Positions 24,109 through 35,050 are shown, numbered from the stretch's first letter. The stretch is DNA of 64,000 bases from Terebella lapidaria (GCA_949152475.1 OX424567.1:28421402-28485401), one strand, 5' to 3'. Numbers and translations are program-made. The notes: generated from the sequence alone by a model not told the origin.

Positions 24109-24539
24109 TTAAACACCATAACGTTCGCACGTGGAAACAGTTGAAGCTATTGCGTTCACATGTTCGGAAATATTATCGGTATGCAAATTACAGTTATGAA
24201 GTGTTCGTCTATGAAGCCACGTTTGGAAATCGTCCAGTTCGGCATTCAGTATCGGAAAGTGAAATTAAGATTACATGTTAGTTTCTTAGAACCTCCTCGT
24301 TGTGACTGATGGGTAAATGGTGGTCAGCTTGTACCCACGAGAATACCAATAGTTCTTTAAAATATTCAACCACCAATTACCACAAAAATATTATCAATAA
24401 GAAAATTAACCATATTTACCACATCTATTTCAGTATATTTGTATGGGCCATCAGAGTCGACTTCAACAAAAATACAGACTAGGATTGTGGTCAGGAACAA
24501 GTTGGACTGAGGATTTCCCTCACCTTTGAAGTAACGTAT

Positions 24540-25156
24540 TCATGGTTCCGTCTTCTTCAAGTTCATAAAAGAATATACCCCACCAATAACGGTAGTAATA
24601 ACGGTAACAATTCTCGCGGATCCTACCGATTTGTCCTGGCACCCAGGCCACGTCAACGGGGAAAACTTATGTTTTGATCTACACATAGGTTTGAACTGGC
24701 TTCCCTCACTTTTACAGTAAAAAAAAAAACATTTTTCCACTTCTTCCAGTGGGCAGCGGTCGTATTTTGCCAATTTTGGATTGAACGAATAGGAAATGCT
24801 GAACCATAGGTCCGAAATGGCTTCCCTCGCTATGACCACTGTCTCTTTTGGATTTTTTGTTCTCATGTCCTCCATAAGCTCTCTGTAGTGCGTGTGCTGG
24901 CATTGTTCTTGGCGGGATTGTTTGTCCTAGAAGCCCTCCATGTGGTGTAAGTGCAGAACCGCACACCTGGCGATGGAATAAGGAAAGAATGAATGGATAA
25001 GTTGTATATTTGTCCAAAACTTATATTTGTCCAAAACTTTGGTATCTTTGGTGCTGTCATTTGCGTCCCCACAGCTGACCAAGAGCATTCTGGCCCTGGT
25101 GGTTGTTTTGGCTGAAATGACCTTTTCGAGCCCAAAGTGCCTTTAACTTTATTCAT
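24540..25156 (-). pseudogene. Cysteine-containing ORF of unknown function, copy C
   Basis: Best copy of an ORF also seen broken in A and B. Overlapping minus-strand frames carry ECSWSAVGT, then RCAVLHLHH, then EDMRTKNPKETVVIAREAI, and a C-rich stretch (RCPLEEVEKC, FKPMCRSKH). The spacing of cysteines and an aromatic segment suggest a secreted or luminal domain, but no family was recognised. It lies directly upstream, in the minus direction, of the envelope C-terminus, where D has the envelope N-terminus. It could therefore be a replaced receptor-binding part or an unrelated gene. Confidence 0.45.
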
Positions 25157-25170
25157 TCAACACATCTTTC
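25110..25170 (+). mobile_element. LINE tail of the (ATTC) subtype
   Basis: GGCTGAAATGACCTTTTCGAGCCCAAAGTGCC followed by TTTAACTTTATTCATTCA: the same hairpin region with an ATTC rather than a TTC tail. Directly after it TCTTTCATCCATTTCTTTGT is tandemly duplicated (25168-25217). A second ATTC-type copy is at 52655. Confidence 0.7.
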
Positions 25171-25217
25171 ATCCATTTCTTTGTGTGAAGTCTTTCATCC
25201 ATTTCTTTGTGTGAAGT

Positions 25218-25674
25218 TTTGGACAGATTTTTCAACATCCTGTATATAAGTGTTAACATGTTAATGGCACTAAGTTGCTCCGATCAACGTACTTACACAA
25301 AAAGTCGTAATAAGCATTTGATCACAATTTATTAAATCAATTAGTAATGTCATATCACTTTTGTTGGCCATCAAATCCAAAGAGATCACAAGAAATTATT
25401 GGTTTTGAACATACGGTATGACAAATTATGGACTTGGTACTTGAGAATCTGAATCGCATCATTTCAGCTTTAATTTCTGGCACGCTTATGTTCCTACTTC
25501 TCTTCTTCATGTTCTTTCTGGCGTTATTCATCCCATAGTCGCTCTGTAATACGATTCCTTATATTCAGGAATTTCGTTATGAGTTTAAGCAAGTCATTGA
25601 CAATGATTAATAAAACACAAGTGATAGAAGGAGCGAGAAGAACGCCATGTTGAAATAGTTCTTGATCACAATCA
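25218..25674. other. No gene recognised
   Basis: AT-rich spacer between units C and D with no supported exon. Confidence 0.45.
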
Positions 25675-26003
25675 TTAATTATTTACCTCGTTAGCACTCC
25701 TTGAGGCATTACGCCGACGTGTTAACATTGCGATGACTGCTACCAATACAGCCGTCACAGCGCTTGAAGTCGATGCCACTACTATGACAACGATACGTGT
25801 CCATGGTGTTGGAGTTGCATGAGTCGCGGCAATGGTCGTCGTCCGGGTCTGAATGGTGGTTGGTGTCGGGTAGAGGTCCTTGTCCGCATCGTTGAAACAT
25901 GGTCCTTTAGAGCCAGGCAATGCCACCCTTCGTGGATCACTCCCGTTCCCCGCAGATTAACAAAGTTGATATAGTATCCATAGTCTTCCAACCATTTTTT
26001 CAT
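25675..26003 (-). pseudogene. Short membrane-anchored ORF, unit D
   Basis: Minus frame 25926-25675 encodes a Thr-rich stalk (TTIQTRTTTIAATHAT), a membrane helix of about 22 residues and a basic cytoplasmic tail (MLTRRRNASRS) before a stop. A second frame, 26003-25782, supplies an apparent ectodomain start (KKWLEDYGYYINFVNLRG). The two are probably one protein split by a frameshift near 25930. It reads like the C-terminus of a type I glycoprotein but matches no family I recognise. It follows directly after the DUF6589-like gene. Confidence 0.5.
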
Positions 26004-26721
26004 GTCCTAACTGTTGAGAGGATTTTCTCTTCCATCGATGACACATCCTCCATTAAGCCCAAATGGCGGATTTCACTATTTGGTCATACAGGTACCCAAA
26101 CGTAGGATCAGATAGTGCGGGTTTGCATTGAGCGAAGAAACCTTTCGGTGTGGTTTCCGTGCCAGTCAGCACACACTGTCTCACATACTGAAGCACGAAC
26201 TCACGCATGGTACCGATGTGTTGAGCCAATACCATTTGCCAAGCAATGCAGTGATCTTTGCACCGTTTAGCTAAATTCTGTGCTGCGTCTGACACAAAAC
26301 CCATCTCCTCTGCAAGCTTGTTCATGTAAGGTATCCAGTTCAATTCCATGCATGCCTTGACAGTGTTCATCTCTAAATATCGAAGGCAAATTTTTAAATA
26401 GACCCAGTCAAACTCTCGGAAGCATTTGGTATCACCACTGTGGGATTCCCTGTGATGTTGCATAAAATTGGCCTTACCTATGAACTGGCTCTTGCATGTT
26501 TTGCAGATGACGCTCTCGTGGCACAGTTTCTTGCATACATGTAGCCCATAGGCCAGACCGTCACAACAGATGAACGTCCAGTGCCTCGACCCTTCCGCTG
26601 CCTGCTTGTAACGCTTTATGTCATTATCCATCCCAATCTGCCTGAGCACTAGCGTACAAGATTCGTAGCTATTTGGATTGCAATGCACAGGCAGAGTCAA
26701 AGTTCTCTTCTCTTTATGACC

Positions 26722-26777
26722 TTGTTTGTCACTGAAATGGCCTTCTTGAGCCCAAAGTGCCGTTACGCTTTATTTCT
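26722..26777 (+). mobile_element. 56-bp LINE tail insertion in the DUF6589-like exon
   Basis: Flanked by TCTTTATGACC at 26711-26721 and 26778-26788, a perfect 11-bp duplication. It separates the HVPSGHKE segment from the DUF6589 core. Confidence 0.9.
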
Positions 26778-28027
26778 TCTTTATGACCAGATGGCACATG
26801 GTCAAATTTTTGGTCACCAGATACCTTCTCTGTCGTACTCATTTTGGGGGTTGCGTGTGCTATTATGAGCGGCGCTACAGGTGACCTTTCCTTGATCTTG
26901 TGCTGTTCCTTCTTTGCAAGAGCAATGCCATCTTTCACTTTGCAATTCACACCTACTTTCTTCTGCCGGTCATTGACCGTTCCGCAAGTCACGCACACCA
27001 CTTGGATACGTTTCTGATCCAAGTCAGCAACCTCCATATCAATTTGGTCTGTGAGAGTATCCTTGGACTGATTCTCCTTAGAACAAAATAGAAATGAACA
27101 TTGAACAATCTAGCATATATATGAGTATTATAATGGTACATTGTACTGCGTGGAAACAATTGATGTTATATTTTAAACATGCAATATCGATTTACTAAAT
27201 TTAATAATGAAAAAAAAGTTTACCCTTTTAACCAGATATATGTTTGGACAGGAAGGGTTCAGTGTATTCAATTGGATACGTTCTAGCAGAACTTTCTCCA
27301 AAAATGCGTACGTCTGTGCCCAGTGTAAGTGCTCTTGATGCACATAATAATCTGATCTTTGTTCATATAATTCTTTCACTGTGTCCTTGAACTTTTCCTT
27401 CTCCTTTTCGACGTGATTTAGTTGCTGGGAACGTGCCGTGTCATTTCGTAGGACCGCAATTCTCTCATCAAAGTCTCCAATGGAAAACATTGAAGGAGGC
27501 TTATACATGGGGTTCTCTCGAAACACAAACGATTGGTGATTACCGACGATTTTACCTTATTTTTGGGGACTAGTTCGCGTTTCCTGCCGATGACTTGCTC
27601 GTCATCGAAGACATCCATCAGAACACCCCTTGGATGAGGTGGATGAGCAGGCAGGTTCTTTGCCTGGTCTCGCACGGTTGTGTAGGAACCACCAGGAGCT
27701 GCACTTGACAAAACGCCAACTGCTTGTTTGCTACCTGTAATCGTGTATACAGGCTTTGCATGAAAGCGAACGGACTTACGAGGTTCTGCTTCCTGAGTTT
27801 GTAGACTTTTTCCACTGCCTATGACAATGAGAATAGCGGAATAGTCCCTCTGCCATGTTTCCCTTCTTTACGGACAGCGCCGAAGATGAATGTCACTAAC
27901 ACGCCATTTCTGCTTGACAGCCATGTTTCCGTATTTATTTTCAACATGTCATCGAGACTCGAACTGTTTACCGATTTCAGACGTGTCCTCGTATATTGCC
28001 TTACTCTGAGAGGATCCCATACAGAAA

Positions 28028-28044
28028 CTTTATTTCTTCTTCTT
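28028..28044 (+). mobile_element. 17-bp tail-only LINE insertion
   Basis: The insert is exactly CTTTATTTCTTCTTCTT between two perfect CCCATACAGAAA copies (28016-28027 and 28045-28056). It is the shortest LINE insertion in the window with an intact 12-bp target duplication. Confidence 0.85.
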
Positions 28045-28653
28045 CCCATACAGAAAGCCAGTTCCTCTAGTTGTTCTTTCGGTAAAACCTCTGGAAGTCC
28101 TTTAACCAATTGAATTTTCTTTTCTGCAGAAAGTTCACTCAACTCTCTAAGCAAGAAATCCACTTTCTCGTCTCTTACCATTGGCCCGGACCGATATGCT
28201 GCCGCATCGTGGTCATTCCGGTAGGTGTGGACGCTTTGTTCTGCGCTGGTGTCAACCGAAGGAGTGATCTCTTCCTCAAAATCGTGCATTTCCACACTTG
28301 TCTCCATAACTTTATCCGATGGTGCTTTTCGTCTCCTGTTGCACAAAGTTCTGTCTCTTGAACACAGCACATGGCCATGCACATTCGGATCTTCTGCGTG
28401 GACGTCAATGCCGTACAACCGATGAAGTTCTTCAGCAAATATCAGTTTGTTCGTCCCTCGGCGGTCGTGTGATTTTTTGTTAATCTCAGCACAATTATGC
28501 CCACAGACACAGCAGGTGTTTTCAAGGTCCGGCCTTTCCATAACTAAAGTTGAAAACCATGATATATTTCATTCATTCAATTAAAGATAATTGGTAGTCA
28601 GTGCGGCAGCGTCCACAACGTGTAGTATACAAGTGTTCACCCTATCACGTAAC

Positions 28654-28666
28654 TTTTGGCGGGAAA
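28654..28666. promoter_or_regulatory. E2F consensus site upstream of copy D
   Basis: TTTTGGCGGGAAA, 113 bp upstream of the minus-strand start codon at 28541; suggests S-phase-linked transcription if functional. Confidence 0.5.
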
Positions 28667-29131
28667 TTTATTCCCATGCATTTTTCATGATAAAATCAAG
28701 GATTTTATACCAGTGTACGATATATATGCCCTAAATTTATGTTCACGTAAAAGCACGTAAAAGCAATTAGAAAAACAATTGACTTTCAACACACAAACTT
28801 TAGAAATTTGGCATGACTTTCGTTTATATGACCAATTATCTTCTATTTCTAGTACATCGTTCTAATTTTTACATTCCTTGAATTTTTACATGCCATTAGA
28901 CGTGGCCTATGTGATCATTTTTGGGGGAAAATGGTCTTACCTTATATTCTTGGTGAGATGAAACGTGTGGGAGTTTCTAGTTTTGATGCGCGTGTCCCCA
29001 ACAATACTATTATCAAGTTTCAGCTTGAGCAATTGCTTCTTGCCACTGCGTCAATTTTTTCGGATCCACACTGCGCCGTATCATGTGTTACGTTTTGTTG
29101 CATGTAACCTTCTTTTAGTAACGTCTTGCTC

Positions 29132-29814
29132 TCAGTCGATCTGGCTTTCGTCGTGGCGACTGGGGTGTACTCCGACTTCGGTGCGGGCCCATCCTTTGGT
29201 AATATGATGAGAAAGCATCTGTTTGAAGTACTGCCCTAATCTAACTATGCCTTTCGAGTTCAGAAGAATAAGGTCTCTCCTCCCTGATGGATAACGCATG
29301 TGGTACAATTCAGCTATGGGTTGGCCTTTGCCCATGAACGGTTTGCGAGTACTGATGAGATGTACTCCCCATTTACTTGCATAATCTCTAACTCTTTTGT
29401 TTAGTGCCATACCTTTTTCTCCGGTTGTGAGAAGTCGACCACTCTTGGCAAAGATGGTGAAATAATAAGTTTGGTCTCCGGCTTACCATTCTTACTGTGC
29501 CTTATGGCGTTAATGAGATGGAAAATATGGTCCAATATTTCATCGACTTTCTCACGGTTAGCAATATTATTGCCACCCACAGACAAGATGGTAAAGTCAC
29601 CCAAGACATATGCCTCCCGTGGTAGGTTCCATGCGACATCCTGGATGGTGGCTCCAGGTGAATAGTATACCGTGGTTCCAGGGATGTGTCATAATTCCCT
29701 CTGAATAGAAGCCCCGATAATGACAGCAGTTTTTCTGTTCGAAGACGGTAGCTGCCCAGTAGTCTTCAGGGTTCTCCCCTTGGCTCCTGATGCTTGTGCC
29801 CTGGGTGCAACCAT
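29132..29814 (-). pseudogene. SGNH-hydrolase-like ORF, copy D
   Basis: Start ATG at 29814 (MVAPRAQASG). In order: block I as VIIGASIQREL (serine present), a YYSPGATIQDV segment like block II, block III as LSVGGNN (G-x-N), and IISPSLPRVVD, then DLILLNSKG where the catalytic D-x-x-H block belongs. Histidine is replaced by leucine, as in A and B, so hydrolase activity is doubtful. An in-frame TGA directly after QREL interrupts the frame, otherwise open for about 225 codons. Such domains occur alone and in transposon proteins of invertebrates. Confidence 0.65.
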
Positions 29815-30544
29815 GGTGTTCGGGCTGAACGTGCTGAAGTCGCTACAAAAATGCAATACATGAGCACAGAGTACAGTAGGATGTGGGGACTAAATACACC
29901 GGGTACACAATGAACACTGTCCTGAATTTCAGCATGATTAGCATGCTATGCATGGTTCGGATATGTTGTGCTGATCATGCCTGAACCGGGGAGGGGGGGA
30001 GGGGGGGGGGGGGTAATGCAAGAAGGAATAATCATGATAATATTTTCATGGTTTTGGGATTTTGCTCAGAATCTGAATCCTGCTGAGTAACATACCGAGT
30101 ATCACATTCGTCATTTGTATGAGCATGATCAGAAGGTATTCGTGGTATTGTTCATGATATAAGGACGCATGCCACTATGATATAATAACAATAACATACA
30201 GCATGTGATACGCAAGATAATTCCGGTGGGATCACTCGCGGACATATACAGCATGATTTTATATGGTATAGCCTAACACCCTTAATCATGTTAAACGGGA
30301 CTTTCCCATGTGTCATGTAACCCTGGTAACTGGGACAATCTCGTCGTCTGCATCACATTAATACAAGACGCGCGTATCATGAATATCACGAGCATAGGTA
30401 CGTGTCGGAGGAGTTGGAGTGCTCGTCAACAGCATTCGATCATCGAACGGACAAGCACTGTGAATACCAACATGAGCGCCAGAGTCGTTTGGAGAAGAAC
30501 AATGACAAGGAGAAATAACAGTTGTCTCGTTCTTTGCGTAGTCG
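29815..30544. other. Non-coding part of unit D
   Basis: Counterpart of 2776-3963; includes a G-run near 29989-30013. No gene seen. Confidence 0.45.
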
Positions 30545-30805
30545 AATATTTATAAAATCCTCAATTTCCTTCGGGAAATTGGGGTATATTTCTATTTTCA
30601 GACATACAAATCTAGTCAATTCCTTTCAATCTAGATCTAGTCATCAATTCTTCACCACTAACCTTGTAAGCTTTTACTGTTCACTACAAATTTTTAATTG
30701 TAGAACTTGCGGTTTTATCATTCTTGATATTACTTTTATATCTTTGTTTGGCACTGAAATGGCCTTCTTGAGCCCAAAGTGCCGTTGAGCTTTATTTCTT
30801 CCTCT
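30545..30805 (+). mobile_element. LINE 3' end insertion, unit D, first
   Basis: Starts at AATATTTATAAAATCCTCAA (end of ORF2) and runs to the TTC tail. TTCTTTGCGTAGTCGA occurs on both sides (16-bp duplication). Units A and B have the empty site near 3840 and 19258. Confidence 0.9.
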
Positions 30806-30939
30806 TCTTTGCGTAGTCGATGATGTTGACAGAACATCTTATGGAAGCAATATCATGTCCCAGGACCTTCCTCAAAAAATACATGAGACATGAGACAACA
30901 AGGAACAGTAAAGTAATCGAGGGAGTTCCACTAAGACCT

Positions 30940-31130
30940 TTGGGAAATTGGGATATACTTTTATTTTTGACATAGAATTCTAGTCAACTCGTTTGAGTCT
31001 AGACCTAGTCATCAATATGTTCACAATTAATCTTGTGAGCTTTCACTGTTCACTGCAAATGTTCAATTGTAGAACTTGCAGTTTTATCATCTTGAGCCCA
31101 AAGTGCCGTTGAACTTTATTTCTTCTTCTT
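30940..31130 (+). mobile_element. LINE 3' end insertion, unit D, second
   Basis: Orthologous to 3964-4206 (A) and 19382-19624 (B), with an internal deletion just before CTTGAGCCCAAAGTGCC. Confidence 0.8.
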
Positions 31131-31139
31131 TTGCGAAGA

Positions 31140-33716
31140 TCCTACGCCCATTGACAACGATGTGCAAGGGGCTACACCACTGTATATTTCCTCCGCTAGA
31201 TGTACTAGATGTACACTGAAGTGAGTCACATCATGTACGGATATTAGGCGTGGACTAAAAGACTTCGTGTATTTATCTTCTGGATGTCGCCAGTCTCATG
31301 GCGCAAACTTGATAAATAGAGTAGACAATGGGGACCACCGTGATACGTGCTCAAATGCAGCAAGACACAAATGATGTCAATTCTGCAAAGGACCACAAAC
31401 TAAAGTATACCGACGGGATGCCAATTTAATGAGCTTTGAACATGCCCAGTGTATCAAAGTGAAAGCAACGCCGATGGCTGTGATGATGGTTATTAAATGA
31501 TAATATTCGGGGAAAGGTCCTACGCCGGAATTAGTCGTTGCTGGTGTAGGTATAACGTCCCCCGTTTTGTGTGGAACAACCAAAGGGGTGCCATGAACAG
31601 GGGAAGGATTTTGTAGAATGCTTATCAGTGAGGCGAGTTTTCGATTAGCAATGACAATGCCAATAACTGGTCATTTAGGAAGGGTAAAACAATCGTTGCT
31701 GGATCCGTTTCCGTATTTATAGTCCAGTCAGCGAGTAGTTGTGGTTGGAAATACATGGGATGATAAGTTATGCTCTTCTTTTGTATGGCCTCTGTGACTT
31801 GAGCTAAGTCTAGACGTGTAGACTTTTCTTGCTTAGTCAAATCGTCGAATTCTTCGACTTAGCCGGTAAGATTTACAGGCGCGTGGAGGAAGTTGGGCAA
31901 GGAATCTCCACCGTGTACATAGTACAAGAAGGATGGGTAGATAACATGTTATCATCATGTTAACGACTATCATGATCTGGTTTATAATGATCAACGACTA
32001 TCATGATCTGGTTTATAAATACAGCAAATCCATGTCTGCCATGCAACTAGATCTATTTTCATGTTAATTTTGGGGAATTCATGACGGGTGCCACTAGTGG
32101 GGCAGGAAATGCTCACTCTTTCCGGAACACCTGATTTCACCTCCTGATGGCCATTTACGGGGGTTCATGAGTTTCCGTGTCATTTTTGTTTTCTCTCACT
32201 TCGTATGCCTGATATGACTTTCTGTCCCCGGACTATGAGATTGGATAACGGACCCTGTTTTGTTTGCTCGGAATACTTGATACTGGGTATTGATTCCACG
32301 TCTATGTTACCATGGCAAGCAAGTGATATGGTTTTTGACGGAGTCCTTATCAATAATACATTATCGGTCAATGGGGAAATTTAAAGTTCGATCACAAACG
32401 CATCAAATATGAGCGATCGGCAGAGAAGCGCTGCAGATTTCTCGTCCTAGAAGAATAGGGCCGATGTACAGGAGGGTTTATCACGATGTATGGTAGGGAA
32501 TGGAAACGGACATTGAATGTATAGATTTCCATGACAAGAGTCATAATCAACTACTCATTTGAATGAAATGGCTAGACATTGCATCAACGAGCAAAAAATC
32601 TGCTGCATTGCTAACTCTCGTTGCACCGGTGCCAGACTGATTCACAGTGTTCAGTGGAACTTGAAGCACCAGTGTCTGGTAAACACGGAATTCTGCTGGG
32701 CTTCCCATGTGTGTGATCGGCACGCGAACATGGACATGTACAGATGAGTTAGAAAACGTATAAAATCCCAGATGGTTATTGTAGTAGTAACCCAGGTTTT
32801 TTTGGACTAACCGGATGCGCTGATTACGTCCAGCGGCCGTCTGTACAATTTGATCCAGAGCTGAGGCAAGATCTGTGGGAGGAACGAGTGAGGGGGTGAT
32901 GAAGCCGCGTGACGGCTCCTTCAAAGCATGAATGAAGTTGTCCTGAGTGGCCATGGAGTCCGTTAATGAATGGATAAGTTGACTTTTGTAATTGGTAATG
33001 AGGATTATAGTTTGGGACAACATTTGCATGTAAGTCGAAAGGGTATGAGTGGCATGGTTGAGATCTCATCAACATGAGAACTGATCTTTACAAGTTCTCG
33101 GGGATTCAAAGCCATTTTATCTGACATCACTCAAAAACGGCAATTCGTTCGATTCACAAATTGTGCGACCATTTCGTTCATACGGTGGGAGTGCAGGACA
33201 CCATCGTCTATTTTCAATATCCACCAGTTTGACATACACTTTCTTGACGTAATCCAAAGTCGCAGTATTAAATAGACTGCGACTGATGGAGCCTATGAAT
33301 GGGAACAGGGCTCGCTTTTGACGTCCGGGCTGGAAGTTTTCGTCTATGTGTTCGGAAGATAAACGAGATATTGTCTCACAGAAGTCATGGGTCCATACCT
33401 GTGACCATTGGGAGGGTTCTTTTTGTACAGCGTGACAAGGGTTGGGATTGATCTCACCAATCGACCTTGCGTCAGGTGTCATCACACGAAATATCGCATC
33501 ACCAAATCTGTTCCCATTCAAAATGATCTTGGGGAGTTTTCGGTAGAACACTCTGTAATTTTGGCGGGATTCAATTTCATGAATGTGGTCGACGTTCTGG
33601 GGTTCGACATAATGACCATGATGACCAGGGGAAGTGTGATGGCCACACTCCACTATGGAGTGGAGTATGGCTTGCACAACCAACAGGGAAACACAGAGTT
33701 TCGGGGGGAAGTCCAT
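31140..33716 (-). pseudogene. env: Envelope fusion glycoprotein, errantivirus/baculovirus-F-like (broken)
   Basis: Start at 33716 with a signal peptide (core CVSLLVVQAIL). About residue 130 there is a furin-type site, RQKR, followed at once by a hydrophobic, glycine-containing stretch ending SLFNTAT. This is the layout of class I fusion proteins of the errantivirus Env / baculovirus F group. After a frame break near 33110 a long helical region and ectodomain continue (33029-32547), then further pieces (32371-32180, 31840-31625). The Thr/Pro stalk, membrane helix and tail complete the gene (about 31640-31380). Stops and frameshifts separate the pieces, so it is an endogenous relic. No gag or pol was found within reach. 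Confidence 0.65.
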
Positions 33717-34436
33717 CTACATGGGTGACACACCAAGCACATGTGTTGCAAGAGGGGAAGAGGGAGAGAAACAATGTACAGATTTATTACAATTCAATAT
33801 ACGTTCTAGTATTCACATCATCATCTTCACCATCATCATCATGCTACATAGGTATTCATCACAGATTTGAACTCAGCAGACACAATATGATTGATATCGC
33901 GTGTATATCATGAATACAATATATCATTTTTTGTGTATAGGGCCCTACTTTTCATTAACCATGTTAACATGTCTAACATGTGTTAGCCTAAACATTTACA
34001 TTTGGCCATTTCATTTTCAGTTCATCATACAATGGCCAATAATTTAAGATTCCGTTTTGAGTTCATGATACGATGGTAAATATATTAAGATGAATTGATT
34101 CTATAATAATCTCTGAATACGGGTATTTAAACCTACTAAACTGCAATGAATATGAGTAATGTCAGTATTTCTTTCCGATATTGTTATTATTTCATCGTGC
34201 AGATGCACAATCAGTTGGTTGCATGTTTCATATGATCATGGTTACAAAATAATTAAATAGATCTAAGTGCAGCAAGATAACATTAATTTCCCTTAGCCAA
34301 ATCCAGTTAGGCTTGTGAAATAAAAAGTCTACTTGAATTTGCATTAGTCTAGATGCAAGGGTAGTTATATTTTTTTTCATTATTTGTGATAGTAAAATTG
34401 GACAGTTATCACTTGTACACGAATATTTTGAGTGTC
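33717..34436. other. No gene recognised
   Basis: AT-rich sequence upstream of the envelope-like gene; any LTR or promoter of that gene would lie here, but no LTR match to another part of the window was found. Confidence 0.4.
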
Positions 34437-34609
34437 GGTTTATCATGTTTATGTTTTTACGAACATGGGTGAATAAAATTGTGCAAAGCTAACCAGATAC
34501 TGAATTATTAGTATTATAAATAGAATCATCATATTTTGGTTATGGGTATCTGGTTAGCTCTGCACAATTTTATTCACCCATGTTCGTGAAAACATAAACA
34601 TGATAAACC
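34437..34609. repeat. Long near-perfect hairpin (foldback or MITE)
   Basis: Arms 34437-34500 and 34546-34609 are inverted copies of 64 bp with about two mismatches and a 45-bp loop. The arms begin GGTTTATCATG and contain CACAATTTTATTCACCCATG. No clear target duplication. It could be a foldback transposon or the source of a hairpin transcript. Confidence 0.8.
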
Positions 34610-34774
34610 GAATTATAAATTATAAATAGAATTAAGGTTTCGTGAAATTCAAATGCACATGAATTAGCTGAGTTACATTTGAGTAATGCATGGATTACTG
34701 AGTTCCAGTGATTAATCCAGTGAACAAATAGATAATTATCAGTTGTTCAAGATGGTATATTATTTGATTAGCAT

Positions 34775-35050
34775 GACATTGAAGTTCTTGAGCCCAAAGT
34801 GCCGTTAAGCTTTATTTCTTCTTCTTCTTCTCAAGGTAGTATCACATATGGATTGGAGTGCTGCTCCGTTTATACAGAGCACTCGTCTGGTCAAAGCTCG
34901 ATTATGGTTCGATAGTTTATGGCTCAGCCAGACCCTCCTACATAAATGCTTTGGATACTATCCATAACCATCGTCCATTTTCCCGTGGTGTGTTAAAAAC
35001 TGAACGGGAATCGGACACCATCGTTTTATAATTCATTCGGCAGACCGCGA
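34775..35050 (+). mobile_element. LINE tail plus reverse-transcriptase C-terminal fragment
   Basis: GAGCCCAAAGTGCCGTTAAG with a TTC tail (to about 34836), followed by a separate plus-strand fragment (34848-35000) encoding LYRALVWSKLDYGSIVYG, typical of the region just before RNase H in I/Jockey-type LINE reverse transcriptases. Confidence 0.75.

Larger units (their letters stand above)
20776..25160. repeat. Segmental duplication unit C
   Basis: Third, more diverged copy of the minus-strand unit. It carries the N-terminal part of the DUF6589-like gene, a shortened SGNH-like pseudogene, the envelope C-terminus and the fullest cysteine-containing ORF. It lacks the LINE insertion found in A, B and D in the envelope region (empty site near 23510) but has one near 23200. 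A segment of about 35 bp at 21640-21690 is inverted relative to A and B. Confidence 0.8.
26053..28541 (-). pseudogene. DUF6589-like zinc-binding protein, copy D (most complete)
   Basis: Starts at 28541. Exon 28541-27819 has a cysteine cluster (TCCVCGHNC) and a second Cys pair (HVLCSRDRTLCNR), a likely zinc site. Then come FDDEQVIG and a coiled-coil-like charged segment (27526-27220) ending at a GTAAAC donor. A CVTCG motif and lysine-rich stretch follow (27037-26778), and finally the core 26700-26053 with SRHWTFICCDGLAYGL, VICKTC and FMQHHRESH, which I associate with DUF6589 proteins. Two LINE tails (28028, 26722) and a frameshift near 27590 break it. DUF6589-type proteins are multicopy and often transposon-linked; their biochemical role is unknown. 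Confidence 0.6.
25675..33716. repeat. Segmental duplication unit D (longest copy)
   Basis: Most complete copy. In minus-strand order it holds an envelope-like gene from its signal peptide to its C-terminus (33716 to about 31140), an SGNH-like ORF (29814-29132), a DUF6589-like gene (28541-26053) and a short transmembrane ORF (26003-25675). Only D keeps the envelope N-terminus and the DUF6589 core. It is the best proxy for the ancestral unit, though it also carries stops, frameshifts and insertions. Whether the four genes were ever one mobile element or are a duplicated host locus is open. Confidence 0.75.

Noticed and set aside
24540..25156. ADP-ribosyl-cyclase-like identity for the cysteine-containing ORF
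   Set aside because: The spacing of a few Cys and aromatic residues was suggestive, but the catalytic signature of that family could not be found.
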